From contig NZ_LMPT01000019.1 in assembly GCF_001424425.1 (NCBI RefSeq), positions 557,003-621,002 on the forward strand: 64,000 bases of DNA, in the 5' to 3' direction. The position numbers and the translations under genes are program-made. Below the pieces are notes generated by a model. It was not told where the DNA came from and did not search any database. It was given only the letters and a program-made list of their open reading frames with translations. Positions 54,712-63,640 of the stretch are shown one piece after another. Numbering within the stretch: position 1 is the first letter of the stretch; the number at the start of each line of letters is the position of its first letter. This DNA is from Acidovorax sp. Leaf191. Lineage in GTDB: Bacteria > Pseudomonadota > Gammaproteobacteria > Burkholderiales > Burkholderiaceae_C.

Positions 54712-55392
54712 ATGCGCATCCTCCTGGCCGAAGACGAACACAGCCTGGGCACCTGGCTCAGCCGGGCGCTGGAGCATGCGGGCATTCAGGTCGAATGGGT
54801 GAGCGACGGCCGCGTGGCCGACAAGTCGCTGCAGCAGCACGACGACTACGACGCGCTGGTGCTGGACCTGGGCCTGCCGGGCCTGGACGGGCATGCGGTG
54901 CTGCAGCGTCTGCGCGACCGGGACCAGCGGCTGCCCACGCTGATCCTCACCGCGCGCGATTCGCTGGACGAGCGCGTGCGGCTGCTCAACGCGGGGGCCG
55001 ACGACTTTCTGGCCAAGCCGTTCGAGCTGGCCGAGCTGGAGGCCCGGCTGCACGCGCTGGTGCGCCGCGCGCGCGGCACCGACCCACCACGCCTGGCCTG
55101 CGGCCCGCTGGCCTACGACACTGCCCGCAAGCAGTTCGTGCTGCACGGCGAGCCGCTGGCCCTGTCGCCGCGCGAGCAGGGCGTGCTGCGGGTGCTGGTG
55201 CAGCGCAGCGGCGAGCCGTTTTCCAAGCAGCAGATCCTGGACCGCGTGTTCGTGGGCGATGAAGACGTGCACCCGGAGGCGGTGGAAGTGTTCGTGCACC
55301 GCCTGCGCAAGCGGCTCGACGGCAGCGGCGTGCGCATCGTCACGCTGCGGGGTCTGGGCTATGCGCTGGAGGCTGGTGATGTTCCCCCCTGA
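54712..55392 (+). CDS. TctD-like OmpR-family response regulator
   Basis: 226 residues. Receiver with acidic E7-D8, phosphoacceptor D52 in ALVLDLGLPGLDG, TARD, and ADDFLAKPF; winged-helix domain from about 128 (LSPREQGVLRVLVQRSGEPF, VEVFVHRLRKRLDGSGVRI, LRGLGYAL). Fits TctD/QseB-type regulators of tricarboxylate uptake. Its stop codon lies in the first bases of a family-B repeat; the kinase gene follows after 129 bases. Confidence 0.92.
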   Translation: MRILLAEDEHSLGTWLSRALEHAGIQVEWVSDGRVADKSLQQHDDYDALVLDLGLPGLDGHAVLQRLRDRDQRLPTLILTARDSLDERVRLLNAGADDFLAKPFELAELEARLHALVRRARGTDPPRLACGPLAYDTARKQFVLHGEPLALSPREQGVLRVLVQRSGEPFSKQQILDRVFVGDEDVHPEAVEVFVHRLRKRLDGSGVRIVTLRGLGYALEAGDVPP

Positions 55393-55480
55393 GCCGCTGC
55401 GCGTCTTCCCCCCTGGGGGGGGACGCCACCGGTGGACTGGCGGAGCCAGATCCACGGTGGCGCTCGCAGGGACTGCGCGC
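55383..55480. repeat. Dispersed repeat family B, copy between regulator and kinase
   Basis: CCCCCCTGAGCCGCTGCGCG, TTCCCCCCTGGGGGGGGACG, CCACCGGTGGACTGGCGGAG, then CCAGATCCACGGTGGCGCTC. The TGA of the first element is the stop codon of the response regulator gene. Confidence 0.75.
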
Positions 55481-55521
55481 GCATCGACGGCTGCTGCTGA
55501 TCGCCATCACGGGGCGTCGCT

Positions 55522-56955
55522 GTGCCCCTGATGCAGCGCCTTCGCCGTGCCAGCCTCTGGCGCCTTCTCGCCTGCCTGCTGCTGCCGCTGCTGGCGGTGG
55601 TGACCGGCGTGGAGCTGTGGATGACGCGGCACGACGCGCTGGAGGCCGCCAACGCGGCGTACGACCGGTCGCTGCTGGGGGCGCTCAAATCCATCGATGC
55701 CAACATCTCCACCGCGTCCGGCGGCCTGTCGGCCGAGCTGCCCTACACCATGCTCGAATTCTTTGAGCTCACGGCCAGCGGGCGCGTGTACTTTCGTGTG
55801 GCATCGTCCGATGGGCTGGTGGAGCTGGGCAACGCCGACCTGCCCCTGCCGCCGGGCGCGCTGGAGACCGGCGTGCCGCGCTTTTACGACGCCACCTACT
55901 TCGGTGAGTCGGTGCGGCTGGCCGCGTACCGCCGCGCGGTGGACGGGCCTGCCGCAGCCACGGGCTCGAACCCCAGCGCGACCACCGCGTCGCCCCCTGA
56001 GTCCGCCAGCGTGCTGGTGCAGGTGGCCGAAAGCACGCAGTCGCGGCAGGACTTCACCCGCCGCTTCGTGCGACGCGCGGCGCTGCGCGACGGCCTGGTG
56101 CTGGCGCTGATGGTGCTGGGCACAGGGGCCACGCTGGCCCTGGCGCTGCGTCCCCTGGCCCGCCTGGCCCGCGAGGTCCAGGCCCGCAGCCCCGACGACA
56201 TGACGCCCATCGCCGGCGATGACCTGCCCGCCGACATCCGCCCGCTGGTCACCGCCGTCAACGCGCAGATGGGCCGCACGCAAGGCCTGGTGGCGCAGCA
56301 GCGGCAGTTTCTGGACGACGCATCGCACCAGTTGCGCACGCACCTGACCACGCTGCAGATGCAGATCGACTACGCCCGCCGCGAGCCCGACGCGGCCCGG
56401 GTGCAAGACACGCTGGCGGCCCTGGGCAACGAGATCGCGCGCGCCACGCGCAGCACCCAGCAACTGCTCGCCCTGGGCCGCAGCGACACCGCCGCCGTGG
56501 ACCTGGCCCCGTGCGACCTGGCCGCGCTGCTGCGCACCGTGGCGCTGGAGCTGCTGCCCCAGGCCCGCGCCAAGCAGATCGACTTCGGCATCCACACCGC
56601 CACGGCCGACATCTCCGCGGTGGCCGACAGCGGCCTGCTGCGCGAGGCGCTGACCAACCTGGCCGCGAACGCCATCGCCTACACCCCGCAGCGCGGCACC
56701 ATCACGGTGTCGGCCGCCGGCGACAGCCTGGGCTGGAGCCTGAGCGTGGAAGACAACGGCCCCGGCCTGTCGCCCGAAGAGCGCGACGCGCTGGGCCACC
56801 GCTACCGGCGCGGCTCGCAGGCCGTGGCCGGCGGATCGGGCCTGGGGCTGGCCATCGCCCGCTCCATCGCCGAGCGCCACCGCGGCCGCCTGCGGCTGGA
56901 GGCGCGCAGCGACGGACCAGGCCTTTCGGCCATACTCTGGTGGCCACGTTCATGA
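55522..56955 (+). CDS. TctE-like sensor histidine kinase
   Basis: 477 residues: first membrane helix about 14-35, TctE-type periplasmic sensor (2CSK_N-like) about 36-175 (LLGALKSIDANISTASGGLS, RFYDATYFGESVRLAAYRRA), second helix about 190-212, short HAMP, HisKA with H269 in DDASHQLRTHLTTLQMQIDY (the SHQLRTH variant typical of TctE), and ATPase motifs NLAANAIAYTPQ, DNGPGLSPEERD, GGSGLGLAIARSIAERH. It begins at GTG 55522 or ATG 55531. Its stop overlaps the next gene's ATG (ATGA), so receptor and kinase are coupled. Confidence 0.93.
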   Translation: MPLMQRLRRASLWRLLACLLLPLLAVVTGVELWMTRHDALEAANAAYDRSLLGALKSIDANISTASGGLSAELPYTMLEFFELTASGRVYFRVASSDGLVELGNADLPLPPGALETGVPRFYDATYFGESVRLAAYRRAVDGPAAATGSNPSATTASPPESASVLVQVAESTQSRQDFTRRFVRRAALRDGLVLALMVLGTGATLALALRPLARLAREVQARSPDDMTPIAGDDLPADIRPLVTAVNAQMGRTQGLVAQQRQFLDDASHQLRTHLTTLQMQIDYARREPDAARVQDTLAALGNEIARATRSTQQLLALGRSDTAAVDLAPCDLAALLRTVALELLPQARAKQIDFGIHTATADISAVADSGLLREALTNLAANAIAYTPQRGTITVSAAGDSLGWSLSVEDNGPGLSPEERDALGHRYRRGSQAVAGGSGLGLAIARSIAERHRGRLRLEARSDGPGLSAILWWPRS

Positions 56956-58064
56956 AAGATATGGCCCCCACGCTCCCTACCCCGTCGGATTCGCTGCCCG
57001 CGAGGACGCCGTTTTCATCCTGGGGCGGGCCGAACCCGGGCGATACCACCGCGCTGCCGAGCCGCCGAAAGGTGCTGGTCGCAGCGCTGGCTGCGGGAGC
57101 AGGCGCCGTCGGTGCCGTGCCGGCCCTGGCGGCGGTGGCCGACGCCTCCACCGAGCCCGCCGAATGCATCGCCCCGTCACGCCCCGGCGGAGGGTTCGAC
57201 CTGACCTGCGGCCTGGCCGGGCAGGCGCTGCAGGCCGTGCGGCCAACGCGCACGCCGCTGCGCACCCGCTACCTGCCCGGCGGCATCGGCGCGTTGGCGT
57301 TCGACCAGGTGGCCACCGGGCGGCTGGGCGGGCCCGGCACGCTGGTGGCTTTCTCCAGCGGGTCGCTGCTCAACATCGCGCAGGGCCGGTTCGGCCCGCA
57401 CCCCGTCAGCGCCGTGCGCTGGATCGCCACGCTGGGCACCGACTACGGCGTGGTGGCGGTGCACCGCGATGCGCCCTACCAGCGCCTGCAGGACGTGGCC
57501 GCTGCGCTGCGCCGCGACACCAACCGCGTCGTGTTCGGCGCGGGCGGCACGCTGGGCAGCCAGGACTGGATCAAGGCCGCCCAGCTGGTGCGGTCTGCGG
57601 GGCAGGACCACAAGCGCATGCGCTTCGTGTCGTTCGAGGGCGGCGGCGAGGCGCTCAAGGCCCTGCGCGGCGGGCACATCGACGTCTTCACCGGCGACGC
57701 GGCCGAGGCCATGCAGGCCGCGGCACAGGGCGCACCGCTGCGCGTGCTGGCCGTGTTGTCGAAAGAGCGGCTGGCGGGCAACCTGTTGGGCCTGCCCACG
57801 GCCCGCGAGCAGGGCGTGGACCTGGTCTGGCCCACCGTCCGGGGCGTGTACATGGCCGCCAGCGCACCAGACGCCGCGGTGCGCGCCTGGACGGCGGCAC
57901 TGCACGACGCCCTGGCCGCCCCGGGCTATGCCGCCCTGTGCGCCCAGTACGGGCTGTACCCCTTTGCGCTCACGGGCGCAGACCTCGAGGCCTTCGTGCA
58001 GCGCAGCCTGGCGGATTACCGGCGCCTGGCGGAGGACCTCGGCCTGCGGACCTGGGTGCGCTGA
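56952..58064 (+). CDS. TctC/Bug-type receptor coupled to the TctDE-like system
   Basis: 370 residues. N-terminal RRKVLVAALAAGAGAVGAVP signal after an about 38-residue leader (RR at about 38-39, Tat-like), then Bug-family fold: IAPSRPGGGFDLTCGLAGQA, GVVAVHRDAPYQRLQDVAAA, GSQDWIKAAQLVRSAGQDHK, ALKALRGGHIDVFTGDAAEA, PTVRGVYMAASAPDAAVRAW. ATG overlaps the kinase stop by ATGA. A receptor co-translated with its TCS may report carboxylate levels; TctA/B are absent, so transport itself would use genes elsewhere. Confidence 0.88.
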   Translation: MKDMAPTLPTPSDSLPARTPFSSWGGPNPGDTTALPSRRKVLVAALAAGAGAVGAVPALAAVADASTEPAECIAPSRPGGGFDLTCGLAGQALQAVRPTRTPLRTRYLPGGIGALAFDQVATGRLGGPGTLVAFSSGSLLNIAQGRFGPHPVSAVRWIATLGTDYGVVAVHRDAPYQRLQDVAAALRRDTNRVVFGAGGTLGSQDWIKAAQLVRSAGQDHKRMRFVSFEGGGEALKALRGGHIDVFTGDAAEAMQAAAQGAPLRVLAVLSKERLAGNLLGLPTAREQGVDLVWPTVRGVYMAASAPDAAVRAWTAALHDALAAPGYAALCAQYGLYPFALTGADLEAFVQRSLADYRRLAEDLGLRTWVR

Positions 58065-58221
58065 CGCCGTGTAGCGGCGGCGGCGTGGCGCTGCGCAGCC
58101 GCAGCCCTGAAGGACTGCGCCTGCACGGCACTACAGGCTTTTCCTACCTGCCGCCTGGGCGCACCGGGCGAGGCTGCAAGCACAGACAGCCCCACGCACA
58201 CGCCGACCACCGGAGACGCCC

Positions 58222-58923
58222 ATGTCCGACCATCTGACGCCGGCCACCGAACTGGCCCGCCACGCCCACACCCCCTTCCCTGGCGCATCGCCGCAGTACG
58301 AGTCAGCGCGCCGCGCCCTGCTGGCCGACGAGATCGAATTGCGCCGGCACATGACGCGCGTGGCCGAGCAGCGGCGCGCCCTGCCACCCGGCCCGGTGAT
58401 CCGCAAGGACTACCGCTTTAAGGACGAGCATGGGGCTGATCTGGGCCTGGCCGACCTGTTCGGCGACAAGACCGCCCTGATCACCTACTTCTGGATGTAC
58501 GGGCCGCAGCGCGAGCGCCCCTGCCCCATGTGCACCAACTGGCTGGGCGCGGTCAACGGCAATGCCGCCGACGTGCAGCAGAAGGCGGCCCTGAAGGTGC
58601 TGGGCCGCTCACCGGTGGAGCGCCAGCTGGCGTTTGCGCAGGAGCGCGGCTGGCGGGACCTGCGCTTTGTACAGACCGTGGGAGACGACTACGCCCAGGA
58701 CCTGGGGATCTTGCTGCCGGACGGCAGCGAGTACCCGGCGCTCATCGTGTTCCAGCGCACAGGCAGCGAGGTGCGCCTGTTCTGGGCCAGCGAAATGACG
58801 CGTGAGATGGCAGACCCCGGCCAGGACCCGCGCGACGCGCCGGACATCGCTGCGCTGTGGTCGCTGCTGGACCTGACGCCCGAAGGGCGCGGCACGGACT
58901 GGTACCCCAAGCTCAGCTACTAG
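58222..58923 (+). CDS. DUF899 family thioredoxin-like protein
   Basis: 233 residues of the DUF899 family: ELARHAHTPFPGASPQYESAR, then YRFKDEHGADLGLADLFGDKTALITYFW, a CPMC motif in RERPCPMCTNWLGAVNG resembling a thioredoxin CxxC site, and C-terminal DWYPKLSY. Function unproven; a redox role is suggested by the fold. CGGAG before ATG 58222. Single gene. Confidence 0.9.
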   Translation: MSDHLTPATELARHAHTPFPGASPQYESARRALLADEIELRRHMTRVAEQRRALPPGPVIRKDYRFKDEHGADLGLADLFGDKTALITYFWMYGPQRERPCPMCTNWLGAVNGNAADVQQKAALKVLGRSPVERQLAFAQERGWRDLRFVQTVGDDYAQDLGILLPDGSEYPALIVFQRTGSEVRLFWASEMTREMADPGQDPRDAPDIAALWSLLDLTPEGRGTDWYPKLSY

Positions 58924-59416
58924 CGAACTTGACTGCCTGCCCTCAGCCACCGTCCACCCGCCGTTCACCGGCCCCTCGCTTGCCACACCACCCCACCACC
59001 GGCACCGCACTAAGTCGCCGGAGCCCGCACCCGCCATGCCAAGAATTCGCTACCTGCCCCCCACCCTGGCAAGGCTCCACGGCCCGCCCGGCCGCCGCCG
59101 TGAACGACCGCGCGGCCAGGTACCGCAGTCGCACCTGGGCGCGGGCTGGTGGGCACCCCGCACCAGCCAGTTGGCACGGCACGCAGTGCATGCCGACGGG
59201 CTGCCCGCCAGCGCCTACTGGCCTGCGCCCCAAGGATGGCGGGGCCCTGCCCAGCCGCGGGTGGCCGCGACGGCCGGGCTGTTGCGGCAGGCCGCGCGCC
59301 AGGCACACCATCGGCATGTATCCACCCAGAGCCCGTCCTCCAGCCGGCCGGTGCGCGCCGCACTGCGCAGGCCCCGGGTCGGCTGAGCACAGCCTGCGAT
59401 GGGGTGCAGGGTGGGC
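58924..59416. other. 493-base interval without supported gene
   Basis: Very GC-rich, several overlapping open frames on both strands (for example 59036-59386 plus), none with a recognisable domain, start signal or clear codon bias; all look compositional. A decayed gene is possible. No strong terminator or repeat noticed. Confidence 0.4.
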
Positions 59417-59629
59417 CTACCTTTCAAGCCACCACTGGATCACCACCTTGGCCAGGAAGCCGATGAAGCCCACGCCCAGCCCCAGGAAGAGCACGAAGGT
59501 GCCGAACCGGCCGGCCTTGGACTCCCACGCCAGCTGGCCGATGATGAACAGCATGTACGCGATGAACGCGCCCACGCCGTAGGTCAGAAAGAAGCCCGAG
59601 ATCTGCGCCTCGGTGAAGCCGAAGATCAC
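59417..59629 (-). CDS. DUF2788 small membrane protein
   Basis: 70 residues from GTG 59629: IFGFTEAQISGFFLTYGVGA, IAYMLFIIGQLAWESKAGRF, GTFVLFLGLGVGFIGFLAKV, VIQWWLER. Two hydrophobic helices separated by a WESKAG loop, matching DUF2788. Function unknown. Its GTG overlaps the stop of the preceding DUF2189 gene (GTGA), so the two are translationally coupled. Confidence 0.88.
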   Translation of the reverse strand: MIFGFTEAQISGFFLTYGVGAFIAYMLFIIGQLAWESKAGRFGTFVLFLGLGVGFIGFLAKVVIQWWLER

Positions 59630-60483
59630 GGTGCCACCCCGCCGCCGCGTGTTGCACTGGGGGCGGCATCCCGCTCGGGCAGGCTCGACGCATCGACCAG
59701 GTCCCGGTACGCATGCCAGCTGGCGTGGCCCAGCATGGGCATCACCGCCACCAGGCCGAGCAGCAGCGAGCCCAGCCCCAGCAGCGTGAAGCCCAGGATC
59801 AGCGCCGCCCAGAACGCCATGGGCAGCGGGTTGCACAGCACGGCCTGCCAGCTGGTCAGCACCGCCTGCCGCAGCGTGGCGCGCCGGTCCAGCAGCAGCG
59901 GCATGGCGACCACGCTGGACGCGAAAATCGGCGCCGCCATCAGGCTGCCCAGCGCCAGCCAGATCTCGAACAGCCAGCCCTCGCGGGCCAGCACCACATG
60001 GCGCAGAAAGTCGAGCGGCGTGGCGATGGGCACCGGCGCCAGCAGCGTGATGAGCGCTGCCGACGTCATCACCCAGCCCGTGGCCGCCAGTGCCAGCAGC
60101 GCGCCGAACTGCAGCATGCACCAGTAGTCGCTGCCCCACTTGTTGACGTGGTGGTTCTGCCAGTGGAGCCAGGTCTTGAGCACCACGCCCCGGTCAGCGG
60201 GCTCGCCCCGCTCCAGAGCGCGGCTCAGCGCATACAGGCTGGTGGCCAGCACCGGCGCCACCACCAGAAAGCCCGACAGCGCCCCGGCCAGCAGCCAGAA
60301 GCGGTGGTGGCCCACCGCCAAGATCGCGGCGCCGAACAGTGCCAGCACCAGCCCATGCACAAAGCTCACCCAGCCCGCGCGGGCCATGTCGCGCCAGGCC
60401 AGCACCAGCCAGGTCATGGGCTGCATGAGCCCGATGGTGCGCACGGCAGGCAAGGCAGGCTGGTCAGGGGGGTTTCGCGGCAT
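59626..60483 (-). CDS. DUF2189 multi-pass membrane protein
   Basis: 285 residues from ATG 60483 (MPRNPPDQPALPAVRTIGLM); a TTG at 60561 would add 26. About six hydrophobic segments, with the family stretch GWVSFVHGLVLALFGAAIL, VAPVLATSLYALSRALERGE and a middle loop NHHVNKWGSDYWCM. DUF2189 proteins are conserved in proteobacteria, function unknown, some linked to cytochrome oxidase loci. Coupled to the DUF2788 gene by a GTGA overlap. Confidence 0.85.
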   Translation of the reverse strand: MPRNPPDQPALPAVRTIGLMQPMTWLVLAWRDMARAGWVSFVHGLVLALFGAAILAVGHHRFWLLAGALSGFLVVAPVLATSLYALSRALERGEPADRGVVLKTWLHWQNHHVNKWGSDYWCMLQFGALLALAATGWVMTSAALITLLAPVPIATPLDFLRHVVLAREGWLFEIWLALGSLMAAPIFASSVVAMPLLLDRRATLRQAVLTSWQAVLCNPLPMAFWAALILGFTLLGLGSLLLGLVAVMPMLGHASWHAYRDLVDASSLPERDAAPSATRGGGVAP

Positions 60484-60612
60484 GGCCTGCAGTGTGGCCG
60501 GGCCGGTGACCGCGATCAAGGCGGCGGATACGGCGTCTGGCGTGTTCTTGACCTGGGACAAGAAAATGCCCCGTCGCGCGGGGCATGGTGCATTGACGGC
60601 GCAGCTACAGCG

Positions 60613-61317
60613 TCACGCCAGCAGCCGGCACAGTTCGGTCAGGCTGCTCACCGTGGCGTGCGGCGGCGTGTCGTAAGGCCAGGCGGCCTCGGCGGGGTTG
60701 AGCCACACGGCCTGCATGCCGGCATCCATGGCGCCGCGGGCGTCCAGCGTGGCGTCGTCGCCCACGTGCAGCACCTCGTGCGGCTGCACCTGCACGGCCT
60801 TCGCAGCCGCCTGGAAGATGCGTGCATCGGGTTTGGCCACACCCAGCACCGACGCGCTCAGGCTGTCCTTGAAGTAATGGCCGATGCCCACCTTGTGGAT
60901 GTCGGCATTGCCGTTGGACACCGCCACCACCGGGTAGCGCGACGACAGGAAGGCCAGCGTCTCGTGCGCATCGTCGAACAGCGTCACGCGCTGGCGCTCG
61001 GCAAAGAACAGATCGAACGCAGGCTCGGCCAGTGCGCCATCGTCGCCCGCCTGGGTCAGTGCCAGGCGGATGGATTCGCGGCGCAGCGCGCTCAGGTCGT
61101 GCTGCAGGTCGGGCCGCAGGTTCACCATCTGGTTGCGGATGGCGCGCAGCGCCTCGGTGCTCTGAAACAGGCGCGCCGTGGCGGGCGCGTGCTCGGTCAT
61201 CCACTGCAGCAGCACGGCTTCGGCCCGCTCGATGGTGGGCCAGATGGGCCACAGCGTGTCGTCCAGGTCGATGGTGATGGCGCGGATGCGGGGGATGTCC
61301 AGGGAGGGAGTCAGCAC
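60613..61317 (-). CDS. HAD-superfamily hydrolase
   Basis: 234-residue HAD phosphatase-like enzyme with all four motifs: ITIDLDDTLWPIWP (I, nucleophile Asp), VVAVSNGNADI (II), GVAKPDARIFQ (III, Lys) and HVGDDATLDARGAM (IV). An alpha-helical cap (about 25-110) makes it a class I, YjjG/phosphoglycolate-like enzyme; substrate unknown. It starts at GTG 61317; no ATG fits. Located 130 bases after the DUF2189 start, same strand. Confidence 0.88.
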   Translation of the reverse strand: MLTPSLDIPRIRAITIDLDDTLWPIWPTIERAEAVLLQWMTEHAPATARLFQSTEALRAIRNQMVNLRPDLQHDLSALRRESIRLALTQAGDDGALAEPAFDLFFAERQRVTLFDDAHETLAFLSSRYPVVAVSNGNADIHKVGIGHYFKDSLSASVLGVAKPDARIFQAAAKAVQVQPHEVLHVGDDATLDARGAMDAGMQAVWLNPAEAAWPYDTPPHATVSSLTELCRLLA

Positions 61318-61541
61318 GGGGGCGCACCTGCAGAAAATCAGCGTGGGTGGAGGGCCCGGCGGGGGCCGGACTGCGATGGCACAGCATAACGCAGCGATTT
61401 GCTGCGGCGGATGGACTGCGCGGTGCGAGGCCTCGACCAGCTCAGCCCGAACGGCATGGGGTGAACGGTATGGGGCGGTGGTACGGACAGGCTGGTACCG
61501 GGTAGGCGGTATGCCATCGAATGACGGACCGCCAATCCCGA

Positions 61542-62624
61542 TCACACGCCCAGTGACGAACCCCGCACGATCAGCGTGCCCGGCAGCAGGTTCTCACGCA
61601 CGGCGCCCTGCAGCCCGCCAATGCGCTCCAGCAGGCACTGGGCGGCGCGCTGGCCGATGGCGTCGGTCGGCTGGGCCACGGTGCTCAACCCCGGGCGAAT
61701 CAGCGGCGCCCATTCGGGGTCGTCGAAACCCACAAAGCCCAGCTCCTGCCCGAAGGTCCATTGCAGCCTTGCCACCGCCGCCGCCACGCGCAACGTGACG
61801 ACCGAGTTGCCGGCCACCACGGCGCAGCGCCCCTTTGCAACGTTTGCAACGTTTGCACCGGCACGTTCGCGAAAGTCCGCCAGCGCCCGGGCCAGGGCGT
61901 CCTCGCCCTGCTGCGCGTCGATCTCCAGCACCTCGCCCCGCACCTTTGGACCCTGCGCCGAAATGCACGCCCGAAACGCCGCGGTGCGCTCCAGCCGCGA
62001 GCTCACGCCCTGCAGGGGCTGGGTGACATACAGCAGGCTCTGCCAGCCCTGCGCCACGAGGTGCGCGCAGGTTTCGCGCATGGCCGCTTCATTGTCCAGC
62101 GCCACAAAATCCGCGTCGAGGCCCGCGTGCCGGCGGTCCACCAGCACCGCGGGCTTGCCGTGCAGCGTGTTCACGTCGGCCAGGCCCTCGCCCTGCCCCA
62201 GCGTGTTGAGGATGAATCCGTCCACCTGGTAGCTCGCCAGCGCATCGATGGCCGCGCGCTCGCGTTCGCGGTCGTTGCCCAGGTTGAACAGCATCACCAG
62301 GTAGCCTGCATCCTGGCACGCCTTTTCGGCGCCGCGCAGCACGGCCACCGAGTAGGGGTTGGTGATGTCGGCCACCACCAGGCCGATCAGGCGCGAGCGG
62401 CCGTGGCTGAGCGCCTGGGCCATGGGGCTGGGCACGTAGGCCAGCTTGGCGATGGCGGCCTCGACGCGGGCTGCGATGTCGGGGCTGAGCAGGCGCTCGC
62501 GGTGGTTGAAGTAGCGCGACACCGTGGCCTTGGACACGCCGGCCTCGGCCGCGACATCGGCGATGGTGGGGCGGGCGCGGGGCGTGCCGGGTGTCGCGGA
62601 TGGTGCGGGTGTCGGTGAGGTCAT
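61542..62624 (-). CDS. LacI family transcriptional regulator (PtxS/KdgR-like)
   Basis: 360 residues: HTH ARPTIADVAAEAGVSKATVS followed by RYFNHRERLLSPDIAARVEA (residues about 17-70), then the two-lobed sugar-binding domain (LIGLVVADITNPYSVAVLRG through FGQELGFVGFDDPEWAPLIR). A minor low-complexity GANVANVAKG segment at about 255-264. Its ATG overlaps the dehydrogenase stop (ATGA). The gene neighbourhood (sugar kinase and 2-ketoacid reductase) matches PtxS-type regulators of 2-ketogluconate use, though the ligand is inferred. Confidence 0.9.
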   Translation of the reverse strand: MTSPTPAPSATPGTPRARPTIADVAAEAGVSKATVSRYFNHRERLLSPDIAARVEAAIAKLAYVPSPMAQALSHGRSRLIGLVVADITNPYSVAVLRGAEKACQDAGYLVMLFNLGNDRERERAAIDALASYQVDGFILNTLGQGEGLADVNTLHGKPAVLVDRRHAGLDADFVALDNEAAMRETCAHLVAQGWQSLLYVTQPLQGVSSRLERTAAFRACISAQGPKVRGEVLEIDAQQGEDALARALADFRERAGANVANVAKGRCAVVAGNSVVTLRVAAAVARLQWTFGQELGFVGFDDPEWAPLIRPGLSTVAQPTDAIGQRAAQCLLERIGGLQGAVRENLLPGTLIVRGSSLGV

Positions 62625-63640
62625 GCTTGCGCGGCGTTATACACGGTGGCGGGCCGCTCACCGGCCAGCGCCTGCAGCAAGCTGGTGGTGGCCAGCACGG
62701 CCATGGCGTGCCGCGTGCCGTGCGTGGCCGAGCCGATGTGCGGCAGCGGCGTCACCCGCGGGTGGGTGCGCAGGGGCGAGTCGAGCGGCAGCGGCTCGGT
62801 GGCAAACACATCCAGGCCCGCTGCGCGCAGCGTGCCGTGGTCGAGAGCGTGCAGCAGGTCCTGCTCCACCACCGTGGCGCCGCGCCCGCCGTTGATGAAG
62901 ATGGCGCCGGGCTTCATGGCGGCAAAGACGTCGGCGTTGACCAGGCCCCGCGTGCTGCCAGACAGCGGCAGCATGGCCACCACAAAGTCGGACTGCGCCA
63001 GCAGCTCGGCCAGCGGCAAGTGCGCAGCCTTGCCCACCAGTTCAGGCGCCGTGGCGGCCAGGTCCACCGGCCGGCGCGCGTGGTAGACCACGGGCATGCC
63101 AAAGCCCAGCGCCGCACGGCGCGCGATGGCCTGGCCGATGCGGCCAAAGCCCAGCAACCCTAGCGTCTTGCCATGCACATCGCTGCCGAACAGGTCTTCG
63201 CCGATGTTCTTCGTCCAGCGTCCCTCGCGCACCAGTTGCGCCAGTTCCACCACGCGGCGGCTGGTGGCCATGAGCAGGGCGAACATGGTGTCGGCCACGG
63301 TTTCGTCCAGCACGCCGGGCGTGTGGCACAGCACGATGCCGCGTGCCTGCAGTGCGCCGAGCGCGTAGTTGTCCACGCCCACCGACACGCTGGAGACCAC
63401 CTCCAGCCGGGGCGCCCGCGCCAGCAGCGCGGCATCGACGGGGTAGCTCGACCCGATGAGCCCCTGCGCCTGGCCCAGCGCTGCGTCGAACAGTGCACGC
63501 TCTTCGGGCTTGCGCGGGTTGGCCACCGTCACGTCGTGCAGGGCCTGCAGGCGTGCCAACTGGTCGGGCGGCAGTTCACGAAAGACCAGCACCTTCTTGC
63601 GCTCAGGCCTGCCCTGCACCGCCGATGCAGGCGCGTTCAC
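62621..63640 (-). CDS. 2-hydroxyacid dehydrogenase (KguD-like)
   Basis: 339-residue D-2-hydroxyacid dehydrogenase, reducing a 2-keto acid with NAD(P)H. NAD site LGLLGFGRIGQAIARRAALG, catalytic Arg/Glu/His in FINGGRGATVVEQ, DVFATEPLPLDSPL and LPHIGSATHGTRHAM. Closest in character to glyoxylate/hydroxypyruvate and 2-ketogluconate reductases. Both ends overlap neighbours by 4 bases (ATGA): kinase stop at its start and LacI start at its stop, so the three genes form one translationally coupled operon. Confidence 0.9.
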   Translation of the reverse strand: MNAPASAVQGRPERKKVLVFRELPPDQLARLQALHDVTVANPRKPEERALFDAALGQAQGLIGSSYPVDAALLARAPRLEVVSSVSVGVDNYALGALQARGIVLCHTPGVLDETVADTMFALLMATSRRVVELAQLVREGRWTKNIGEDLFGSDVHGKTLGLLGFGRIGQAIARRAALGFGMPVVYHARRPVDLAATAPELVGKAAHLPLAELLAQSDFVVAMLPLSGSTRGLVNADVFAAMKPGAIFINGGRGATVVEQDLLHALDHGTLRAAGLDVFATEPLPLDSPLRTHPRVTPLPHIGSATHGTRHAMAVLATTSLLQALAGERPATVYNAAQA

